Source: JAHIEZ01 sp964598275
GTDB taxonomy: Bacteria > Patescibacteriota > Microgenomatia > UBA12405
NCBI GenBank assembly: GCA_964598275.1
Contig: CAZRAZ010000018.1
Span: 1 to 15,301, forward strand
Direction: 5' to 3'
Length of the DNA stretch: 15,301 bases
Under the pieces are notes generated by a model. It was not told where the DNA came from and made no database searches. It saw only the letters and a program-made list of their open reading frames with translations. Of this stretch, positions 6,579 to 13,359 are shown piece by piece. Every line of letters begins with the position of its first letter. Position 1 is the first letter of the stretch. Position numbers and translations under genes: made by a program.

Positions 6579-7892
6579 ATGTCTAATGATGACGATTTGG
6601 TTAAAAAAATAGTCGCCCTCTGTAAACGCCGGGGGATTGTCTTTCAAAACTCCGAAATTTACGGCGGTATCGCCGGTTTCTACGACTACGGCCCCATTGG
6701 TGCTCAAATGAAACGCAATTGGAAAAATTTATGGTGGCACGACAATATCGAAAGCCGTGCCGATGTGGTTGGTATCGATGGTGCTATTATTACTCACCCA
6801 AAAGTCTGGCAAGCCTCCGGTCATGTCAAAAATTTTTCCGACCCCCTAGTCGAATGTAAATCCTGCCACCATCGCTTCCGCCCCGATCTAATCGGCAATA
6901 CCACCAAATGTCCCGACTGCCAAAAAGAATTGACAAAACCCCGAGACTATAACATTCTTTTCAAAACCGAAGTCGGTGTTATCGAAGGCGAAAAAACCCC
7001 CACTTATCTTCGCGGTGAAGCCTGCCAAAACATCTACCTTAATTTCAAAAACATCGTTGATTCCACCCGCCTCAAAATTCCTTTTGGTATTGCCCAAATC
7101 GGTAAGGCCTTTCGAAACGAAATCACCCCCAAAAATTTTCTCTATCGCACCCGCGAGTTTGAACAATGGGATATTCAGTACTTGGTCGAAGCCAAAGACA
7201 TGGATCATTGGTACGAATACTGGAAAAAACAACGTATGGACTGGTATAAAAAATATTTCAATGACCCAAAATCTCTTCGTTTTCGCCAACACAACAAAGA
7301 CGAATTGGCCTTCTATGCCAAAAAGGCCTTCGATATCGAATATCACGCCCCTTGGGACTGGGCCGAAATGGAAGGCATTCATTGGCGCTCTGATTATGAT
7401 TTAACCCAACATTCCAAATTTAGTGGCAAAAATTTAGAATATTTAGACCCGCAAACCAACAAAAAATATCTGCCCCACATTGTCGAAACTTCAGGCGGTG
7501 TCGACCGCTCCTTCTTCTTTTTACTGCTTGACAGCTACCGTGAAGAAAAAGAAGACAAAGATCAAACCCGTATCTATCTCAAAATAAATCCCCAAGTTGC
7601 CGCTTACAAAATGGCCATTTTCCCCCTAGCCGCCAACAATCAAAAATTGATAGCCAAGGCCAAAAAATTATTTGACAGCTTGTCTTCAAAATATTCAATC
7701 GACTGGGACGACAGCAGCAACATCGGCAAAAAATACCGCCGCCAAGACGAAATCGGCACTCCCTGGTGTACTGTTGTCGATTTTCAAAGTTTAGAAGACG
7801 ATACTATTTCCGTTAGAAACCGCGACAACAAAAAACAAATCAGGCTAAAAGTTAATGAGGTTGACAACTGGCTTGCAAAAAAGCTAAATTAA
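6579..7892 (+). CDS. glyS: Glycyl-tRNA synthetase (alpha2 type)
   Basis: Class II synthetase charging tRNA-Gly in the cytoplasm; this is the single-chain homodimeric form, not the alpha2beta2 form. Seen in order: FQNSEIYGGIAGFYDYGPIGAQMKRN at the N-terminus, a zinc-ribbon-like insert with C93, C96, C111 and C114, motif 2 GKAFRNEI...RTREFEQWD, the SGGVDRSFFFLLLDSY motif 3, and a C-terminal anticodon-binding domain (AIFPLAANNQKLIAKAKKL through GTPWCTVVDF and VRNRDNKKQ). At 437 residues it is about the usual length for this type. ATG 6579 is chosen over 6561 because a TATAAT lies between them and the sequence before 6579 (RYNHF) is promoter DNA. The lipoprotein gene begins four bases after the stop. 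Confidence 0.95.
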   Translation: MSNDDDLVKKIVALCKRRGIVFQNSEIYGGIAGFYDYGPIGAQMKRNWKNLWWHDNIESRADVVGIDGAIITHPKVWQASGHVKNFSDPLVECKSCHHRFRPDLIGNTTKCPDCQKELTKPRDYNILFKTEVGVIEGEKTPTYLRGEACQNIYLNFKNIVDSTRLKIPFGIAQIGKAFRNEITPKNFLYRTREFEQWDIQYLVEAKDMDHWYEYWKKQRMDWYKKYFNDPKSLRFRQHNKDELAFYAKKAFDIEYHAPWDWAEMEGIHWRSDYDLTQHSKFSGKNLEYLDPQTNKKYLPHIVETSGGVDRSFFFLLLDSYREEKEDKDQTRIYLKINPQVAAYKMAIFPLAANNQKLIAKAKKLFDSLSSKYSIDWDDSSNIGKKYRRQDEIGTPWCTVVDFQSLEDDTISVRNRDNKKQIRLKVNEVDNWLAKKLN

Positions 7893-7896
7893 ACCA

Positions 7897-8619
7897 ATGA
7901 CAACAAATTTTAATCGCTCTATTCTTCCTATTTTAGCTATTGTTTTTTCCGGCCTCTTTTTATCAGCCTGTGGAAAAAATAAAAGCGAAAACACCGTTCT
8001 ACCCACTCCCACCCCCAAAATGGTCGAAATCGAGCTTGACCAAAAACCTTATATCAGCTTAACTCCTCGCGCCGACGGTCACGAAATAAAACTAAAAATC
8101 GTTAATATTCCCGACAATATCACCCAAATCGAATACGAGCTGATTTATTTGGCCGTTGATGGCAACCTCGAACTGGAAAAAGGAGCTGGAGATACTGTCA
8201 AAGTCGAAGGCTCATCCCTTGAAAAAGATATTCTCTTGGGCACCGCCAGTTGCACCAATGGTTGCAAATATAAATACGACGAAGGCATCACCGGTGGCAC
8301 ACTGTCCTTAATTTTTATTAACCACTCCGGCCAAATGACCGCCCACGAAACTCCTTTCACCCTTGCTTCATCCTCCGACATAAACTCTCAAGACTCATTT
8401 TCTTTGGAAGATTTCAACATAACTACCAAATCAGTTGCCGCCGGTCAATTTTTTATTCTCCTCAAAAATTTTGGTCTGCCCAATTCTTTCGCCACTGCCT
8501 CCAATATCTACTCGGTTTTCGCAAGTGGCAACGGCGCCGGTACCATTAACTCCATCACTCCCGACACTTTCACCAAAGAAAACCTCAAGAGTCTTTCCGG
8601 CGATTATCTGCAAAACTGA
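7897..8619 (+). CDS. Lipoprotein of unknown function
   Basis: A 240-residue secreted protein. The N-terminus has one Arg in a short n-region, a hydrophobic core at about residues 9-22 and a lipobox LSAC with the acylated cysteine at position 25, followed by a Gly/Lys/Asn/Ser linker and a TPTPTP stretch. The mature part appears mostly beta-stranded, with a Cys pair in ASCTNGCKYKY that could form a disulfide. No family is recognised. It lies four bases after glyS and shares a TGATG overlap with rsmH copy 2, so it is probably co-transcribed from the glyS promoter. Anchoring on the outer face of the cytoplasmic membrane is inferred from the signal peptide. Confidence 0.85.
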   Translation: MTTNFNRSILPILAIVFSGLFLSACGKNKSENTVLPTPTPKMVEIELDQKPYISLTPRADGHEIKLKIVNIPDNITQIEYELIYLAVDGNLELEKGAGDTVKVEGSSLEKDILLGTASCTNGCKYKYDEGITGGTLSLIFINHSGQMTAHETPFTLASSSDINSQDSFSLEDFNITTKSVAAGQFFILLKNFGLPNSFATASNIYSVFASGNGAGTINSITPDTFTKENLKSLSGDYLQN

Positions 8620-9518
8620 TGAACTATCATATTCCGGTTTTAGTATCTGAAAGCCTAAAACTTTTAAACGTCTCCCCTGGCTTTATCTATATCGATGCCA
8701 CTTGCGGCAATGGTGGTCATAGTCTGGAAATTCTAAAACAGGGAGGCATTGTCTACGCCATCGATCAGGATGAAAAAAACTTAAAGATTGCCCAAAATCG
8801 AATCAAAAAAGAAGGTTTAGCAAAAAACTTTTATCCCATTCATGATAATTTTTCTAATCTCGCTAATATCATCAAGGCTCACATCAAAAACCCGGCCAAA
8901 ATCAAAGGCCTTCTTTTCGATTTGGGCTTAAGCCGTAACCAGCAAAAATCCAAAAACAGAGGCTTTTCCTTTAACGACGATCTTTCTCTTGACATGCGTC
9001 TTGACCCAAAAAATCAAGATCTCACCGCTGAACATATAATAAACACCTATTCTTATCAGCAACTTTTTCAAATTTTCAGTTTTTATGCCCAAGAAAAATA
9101 CAGCAAACCTCTAGCCATCCATCTCATCAAAACTCGCCAAAAAAAACCTTTTAAATCAGGTCAGGCTCTGGGCGACGCCATCAGAAATTTTTACCAAAAA
9201 AAAGGTATAAAAACTAAACTTGACCCCAGTGCCAAGGTTTTTTTAGCCTTAAAGATTGTTGTCAACCAGGAATACGAAAACTTAAAAAGCGTTCTTAGTC
9301 AAACCCTCTCTTGTTTACCTCCTCAAACCGTCGTCGTCATTATCTCCTTTCATTCCGGCGAAGACAGAATCGTCAAACGTTTTATCAAAACTCACCCAAA
9401 CCAGCTTAAGGCCATCACCAAAAAAGCCGTCAGACCCTCATTTTCCCATATTAAAGATAACCCTCTTTCAAGATCTGCCATTCTTCGAGCCTATCTTAAT
9501 AAAAATGATTCCCGTTAA
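8619..9518 (+). CDS. rsmH: 16S rRNA (cytosine(1402)-N4)-methyltransferase RsmH, copy 2
   Basis: SAM-dependent methylation of N4 of C1402 in the 16S rRNA decoding site; in most bacteria the gene (mraW) opens the division/cell-wall cluster, as here. Seen: HIPVLVSESLKLL, the SAM loop DATCGNGGHS, YAIDQD, LLFDLGLS, RGFSF, LDMRLDP, an LALKIVVNQEYENL segment, and IISFHSGEDRIVK with the conserved His245, Glu248, Asp249 and Arg250 (Gly247 replaces the usual Leu). The C-terminus ends in NPLSRSAILRAY. The 299-residue length is normal. The start ATG overlaps the lipoprotein stop by one base and the end overlaps ftsL by 14. Composition matches the neighbours, so this is the native copy and the best candidate for the housekeeping enzyme. 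Confidence 0.92.
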   Translation: MNYHIPVLVSESLKLLNVSPGFIYIDATCGNGGHSLEILKQGGIVYAIDQDEKNLKIAQNRIKKEGLAKNFYPIHDNFSNLANIIKAHIKNPAKIKGLLFDLGLSRNQQKSKNRGFSFNDDLSLDMRLDPKNQDLTAEHIINTYSYQQLFQIFSFYAQEKYSKPLAIHLIKTRQKKPFKSGQALGDAIRNFYQKKGIKTKLDPSAKVFLALKIVVNQEYENLKSVLSQTLSCLPPQTVVVIISFHSGEDRIVKRFIKTHPNQLKAITKKAVRPSFSHIKDNPLSRSAILRAYLNKNDSR

Positions 9519-9768
9519 AAAATTTATATTTGTCATTTCCATCTTCCTTCTCGGTCAAATTATCTTTTCCTTTGTTTACAACTCTCAAATAATCGACCAA
9601 AACAGTTTACTTTGGCAGCAACTTGCCAAAAAACAACAACTTCAAATTGAAAACCAAAAACTGCAACTACAACTTGCCAATCTCACCTCTCTAAAAACTC
9701 TGGAACCAATTATAAAAAAAACACATCTTGCTCCAATTAAAAATAGCTTAAAAATACTCAAAAATTGA
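9505..9768 (+). CDS. ftsL: FtsL/DivIC-like division protein
   Basis: A small bitopic membrane protein of 87 residues: short basic N-terminus (MIPVKK), one membrane helix at about residues 7-25, then a Gln/Leu/Lys-rich segment at about 33-62 with heptad-like leucines that should form a coiled coil. Sequence similarity in FtsL is low, so the call rests on this architecture and on its place between rsmH and the class B penicillin-binding protein gene, the standard ftsL position. In the divisome FtsL helps recruit and activate FtsW/FtsI. The start overlaps rsmH by 14 bases, and its TGA stop overlaps the TTG start of the next gene. Confidence 0.75.
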   Translation: MIPVKKFIFVISIFLLGQIIFSFVYNSQIIDQNSLLWQQLAKKQQLQIENQKLQLQLANLTSLKTLEPIIKKTHLAPIKNSLKILKN

Positions 9769-11417
9769 TCACTAACCGCCCCCAAATTCTTGCCACCAGT
9801 CTAAAAATCATTTTTATTATCATCACTGTCAGGCTTTTCTATTGGCAGATATTAAAAGGTCCCGACCTAAAAAAACAGGCTTTAACTCAAACCCAAAAAA
9901 TAGAAAAGATTTTACCTCAAAGAGGTTTAATTTTTTCCTCCGATAATTTTCCTTTGGTCATCAACGAGGACAGCTACACTCTTTCAATTTACAAACCAAA
10001 CCTAAAAATTTCTCTAAAAGAAACCATCACTCAAATCGACAACATTAAACCGGAGTTCTCTCTTGAAAACGGCATGCTGATCGATAATTTCTTTAAAAAT
10101 GACCAACAACTCTGGATAAACTTTCCCACTCTCTTTAATCAAAAAGAAACAGAAGCTCTGACTCTCGACGGGGTTTCCTTTCAATCCACCACTTCCCGTT
10201 ATTATCCGGAGGATCAGTTAGCCAAGACAATTATTGGCACCATCGGCCAAAACCAATTCGGCACTCAAATTGGTTACGGCGGCCTGGAGGCCTATTACGA
10301 CAAACAACTTAAGGGTCAAACCGGCTTTTTTAAAACTGCCAAGAATGCCGTCGGCGATGCCATTCTTTCCCAAAAAACCTGGCAATCAAAAACCATCAAC
10401 GGTCGCCATCTTCACACTTTTTTAAATCGTCCCATCCAATTTTTAATTGAACAAAAACTGGAACAAGCTCTAAAAACTTATCAAGCCGAATCCGGTTCGA
10501 TTATTGTCAGCCTTCCGGCCACCGGTTCAATCATCGCCATGGCTAGCTTTAACGCCAATGCCTCTACCTCTGCTCAAGCCAAAACAGAACAAAACTGGGC
10601 CATTAGCCACCTTTTCGAACCCGGATCAATCTTTAAACCGCTTGTTGCCGCTATTGCTCTTGATAGTCGCTCAATTGATCTTAACTACACCTGTCCCAAA
10701 TGCAATCAAGCCAGAGTTATTGGCCAATACTCCATTAATAACTGGGACAAAAAATTCCACCCCGATACCAACCTAAAAGACACTTTAAAAAATTCTGACA
10801 ATATTTCTATGAGTTTTATCATCGACCAAATCGGCCTGGAAACCTTTCTCCGCTATTTTAAACTTCTAAATCTCGATCGAAAAACCGGCATAGACCTTCA
10901 GGGTGAAGCCAAACCACTAGCCAAAACATATTGGTCGGCTCTGGATCTGGCCACTGCCTCCTTTGGCCAGGGCTTTGCTCTTACCCAGCTTCAATTTTTA
11001 AACGCCTTTAATGCCATTGCCAACAACGGTTACATTATAAAACCCCAAGTCCTCGACTACTTTTCCGAAAATAATCACATAATCAAAAGTAAAACCAACA
11101 AAAAAGTCAGCGTTTTCAGCCCCCAAACTAGTCAACAACTAAAAGACATCTTAAAATACGTCATTGAAAATAGTAATCTGGCAAAAATTAAACCGGAAAA
11201 TTTGGAAGTTTGTGGTAAGAGCGGTACTGCTCAAATTGCCCAGTTCGGCCAATATCAAAACGCCACCATGGCCTCCTTTGTCGGTTTTTCTCCCTGTCAA
11301 GAGCCCCGATTTTCTCTTATTGTTACTCTATTAAAACCACAAACTTCTCCTTGGGGTGAAACCACCGCCGCTCCGCTTTGGTTTGATATCGCCTCCCGAA
11401 TCCCACATTTGTTATAA
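9765..11417 (+). CDS. ftsI: Class B penicillin-binding protein (FtsI/PBP3-like transpeptidase)
   Basis: Septal peptidoglycan transpeptidase that cross-links stem peptides outside the membrane. One N-terminal membrane helix (about residues 9-28) is followed by the dimerisation domain with the QRGLIFSSDNFPLV variant of the RGxIxDRNG motif, then the penicillin-binding domain: S288-I-F-K291 in EPGSIFKP, S344-D-N346 and K485-S-G in GKSGTAQI, all three active-site motifs intact. Length 550 is typical of a class B enzyme without PASTA domains. The start is TTG at 9765, overlapping the ftsL TGA (TTGA); no ATG or GTG nearby keeps the membrane helix. An unusual CPKC pair (C310, C313) sits between motifs 1 and 2. 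It is probably translationally coupled to ftsL and is followed by a promoter for murE. Confidence 0.92.
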   Translation: MITNRPQILATSLKIIFIIITVRLFYWQILKGPDLKKQALTQTQKIEKILPQRGLIFSSDNFPLVINEDSYTLSIYKPNLKISLKETITQIDNIKPEFSLENGMLIDNFFKNDQQLWINFPTLFNQKETEALTLDGVSFQSTTSRYYPEDQLAKTIIGTIGQNQFGTQIGYGGLEAYYDKQLKGQTGFFKTAKNAVGDAILSQKTWQSKTINGRHLHTFLNRPIQFLIEQKLEQALKTYQAESGSIIVSLPATGSIIAMASFNANASTSAQAKTEQNWAISHLFEPGSIFKPLVAAIALDSRSIDLNYTCPKCNQARVIGQYSINNWDKKFHPDTNLKDTLKNSDNISMSFIIDQIGLETFLRYFKLLNLDRKTGIDLQGEAKPLAKTYWSALDLATASFGQGFALTQLQFLNAFNAIANNGYIIKPQVLDYFSENNHIIKSKTNKKVSVFSPQTSQQLKDILKYVIENSNLAKIKPENLEVCGKSGTAQIAQFGQYQNATMASFVGFSPCQEPRFSLIVTLLKPQTSPWGETTAAPLWFDIASRIPHLL

Positions 11418-11418
11418 T
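11410..11418 (+). promoter_or_regulatory. Extended -10 promoter before murE
   Basis: TGTTATAAT is a perfect extended -10 element (TGn + TATAAT at 11413-11418), overlapping the end of ftsI. The murE ATG begins 14 bases after the box, giving a predicted leader of roughly eight bases. A TTGATA at 11384-11389 is too far (23-base spacer) to be a standard -35, but extended -10 promoters do not need one. It would start a second transcript covering the Mur ligases and murA. Confidence 0.6.
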
Positions 11419-11432
11419 CAAAACTACCCACA

Positions 11433-12746
11433 ATGTTGTCATCTTCGGCAAAAAAATACCTGCAAGACGCAAAAAATCTCTTCTGGCACTTACCCAAAAG
11501 CGTTTTTTTCTCTCTCATTAACGGTTTTCCCTCAAGAAGGCTTATTTTAATTGGAGTTACCGGTACCGATGGCAAAACCACTGTCAGCTCGCTTATCTAC
11601 CACACCTTAACCGCCGCCGGCATCAAAGCCGGCTTGATTAGCACCATCGAAGCCAAAATTGGTTCTCAAACCCAAACCACCGGCCTGCACACCACCAGTC
11701 CCAACCCCGCCATTCTCCAAAAAATCTTTCGGCTCATGATCAAACAGGGCGTCACTCATGTTGTTTGTGAAGTCACCTCACACGCTCTTGATCAAAATCG
11801 TTTTTGGGGCTGTCATTTTAAAAGTTCACTTATTACTAATACTTCCCATGAACACCTGGACTACCACCAAAGTATGGCTGACTATATTAAAGCCAAAACA
11901 AAATTATTCAAACAATCAAGTCAAGCGGTCTTAAACAAAGACGATCCTTCCTACTCCGTCATCAAAAAAAAATGTCACTGTCCCGTCACCAGTTACAGTA
12001 TCGATAAAAGCTCTCCATATCAAGCAAAAAAAATAAAAATAGACAGCCGCTTACTCCAATTTCAAGTCAACGGTTTACGCTTGACAACCGACAGCCCTTA
12101 TCATTACCAAATTTATAATATTCTAGCTAGTCTGGCAACCATCATCAAATTAGGCATCGATCCTGCTATTTTAATAAAAACCATTAAAAAATTTCCCGAC
12201 ATCAAAGGTAGACGGGAATTAATTCCAAACAATCTTGCTATCAAAACCATTATTGATTTTGCCCATACTCCCGCCGCTCTTAAGGCTACTCTTTATTCTC
12301 TCAAAAAAACCGGTCACGGTCGCTTGATTGTCATTTTTGGCGCCACCGGTGGCCGTGACCAAAGCAAACGACCCGAGATGGGTCGGGTTGTCTCCCAATA
12401 CGCCAATATTGCCATCATCACCGCCGACGACACCCGAAACGAGAAAGTCGCAGACATCAACCGGCAAATAAAAAGCGGCATCAAAACCAGAAATTCAAAA
12501 GAAATCAACAATCATCATCCCGGCAAAAAACAAATTCAAAAAATTCATAAATTAAGTAAGCGCCAATTCATTTATTTTGATATTCCCCAGCGACAATCTG
12601 CTTTTAACTTAGCCATTAAATTAGCCAAAAAGGGAGATACTGTTATTGCCTGTGGCAAAGGCCACGAAACTACCATCCTCCACGGTCACACCGACTATCC
12701 CTGGTCAGAAGCCGAAGCTTTTCGTTCCGCCTTTCGCCAAAAATAA
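11433..12746 (+). CDS. murE: MurE-type Mur ligase with shortened N-terminal domain
   Basis: ATP-dependent ligase that adds the third amino acid to UDP-MurNAc-L-Ala-D-Glu in the cytoplasm. The P-loop GVTGTDGKTT is at residues 41-50; then come CEVTSHALDQNR, NTSHEHLDYH, a YIKAKTKLF stretch with the lysine expected to be carbamylated, DFAHTPAALKATL, FGATGGRDQSKRPEMG and GKGHET (408-413). In E. coli MurE the P-loop lies about 70 residues further in, so most of the N-terminal UDP-binding domain is missing; total length is 437 against about 490. The specificity loop, DNPR in diaminopimelate-adding enzymes, reads D332-D-T-R335 here. The retained Arg and the GKGHE motif favour diaminopimelate, but this is inference. 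The start is fixed by the promoter just upstream and the ftsI end. Confidence 0.88.
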   Translation: MLSSSAKKYLQDAKNLFWHLPKSVFFSLINGFPSRRLILIGVTGTDGKTTVSSLIYHTLTAAGIKAGLISTIEAKIGSQTQTTGLHTTSPNPAILQKIFRLMIKQGVTHVVCEVTSHALDQNRFWGCHFKSSLITNTSHEHLDYHQSMADYIKAKTKLFKQSSQAVLNKDDPSYSVIKKKCHCPVTSYSIDKSSPYQAKKIKIDSRLLQFQVNGLRLTTDSPYHYQIYNILASLATIIKLGIDPAILIKTIKKFPDIKGRRELIPNNLAIKTIIDFAHTPAALKATLYSLKKTGHGRLIVIFGATGGRDQSKRPEMGRVVSQYANIAIITADDTRNEKVADINRQIKSGIKTRNSKEINNHHPGKKQIQKIHKLSKRQFIYFDIPQRQSAFNLAIKLAKKGDTVIACGKGHETTILHGHTDYPWSEAEAFRSAFRQK

Positions 12747-12747
12747 T

Positions 12748-13356
12748 ATGCCTAATTTCAATATCAAAAACCATCTTTCCCCCGAAGAAAACTATCAATC
12801 CGGCCTCTTGCCTCAAAGAAACAAAAAAGATCTTTATTATCGCCAAAGCAGTTGCCGCAGCCGTCTTGCCAATTTTTCTTTAAGTTCCGAAAATCGCCGA
12901 ATTCTTAGCAAAACTCAACACTTTTCTTTCCAACTTCTGCCTCTAAAAAATTTCACTCTTACCCCCGCTATTCAAAAAGAAATTATTCTCTGGACTAAAA
13001 AACTTGACTGGAATTTTCCGCCAAGTTCAATCAAAACCGTTTTTAATAAACATATTTTTAATTATCTCTACCTCTGGCAAAACGCCAACCGACAAACAGT
13101 GGCCTACAGCCTCTGCTATTTTTCCGATTCCATCTCTCACATCGCCTATGTTTTTTATCAACCCAATCTTGCTCACTTAAATCTCCCCATTCGTCTCACT
13201 CTTCAGGTTATTATTGACAGCCAAGCCAAAAATCTAAACTTTTGCTACCTTGGGCGCTTTTCTCGGGAAAACGGTTATTATAAAAGAAACATGCCTGGTT
13301 TCGAAACCTACGATTATCAACAACACACCTGGCAGCCATTAAATAAAATTGATTAG
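12748..13356 (+). CDS. ATE/Bpt-like aminoacyl-tRNA transferase (GNAT fold) in the mur cluster
   Basis: A 202-residue protein resembling arginyl/leucyl-tRNA-protein transferases, which pass an amino acid from aminoacyl-tRNA to an acceptor amine. The N-terminal part has C36-R followed by SRLANFSLSSENRR (38-51), close to the CR...F..S.SQRR pattern of the ATE N-domain, though the second cysteine of the usual pair is not seen. The C-terminal part has LTLQVIIDSQAKNLNF leading to Y167-L-G169, then Y-Y-K-R and a final HTW, matching the order of the ATE C-domain (YLG...KM.YK...W). ATG 12748 follows the murE stop by one base; earlier in-frame starts lie inside murE. Set between two Mur ligases, it could add an amino acid to a peptidoglycan precursor, as Fem enzymes of the same superfamily do, rather than tag proteins. 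That role is inference; an N-acetyltransferase is the alternative. Confidence 0.6.
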   Translation: MPNFNIKNHLSPEENYQSGLLPQRNKKDLYYRQSSCRSRLANFSLSSENRRILSKTQHFSFQLLPLKNFTLTPAIQKEIILWTKKLDWNFPPSSIKTVFNKHIFNYLYLWQNANRQTVAYSLCYFSDSISHIAYVFYQPNLAHLNLPIRLTLQVIIDSQAKNLNFCYLGRFSRENGYYKRNMPGFETYDYQQHTWQPLNKID

Positions 13357-13359
13357 ACT

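Noticed and set aside
6888..7382. A 164-codon open frame on the minus strand inside glyS
   Set aside because: It is the complement of a strongly supported synthetase gene, has no recognisable domain, and its hydrophobic look comes from the complement of the Lys/Asp-rich sense strand.
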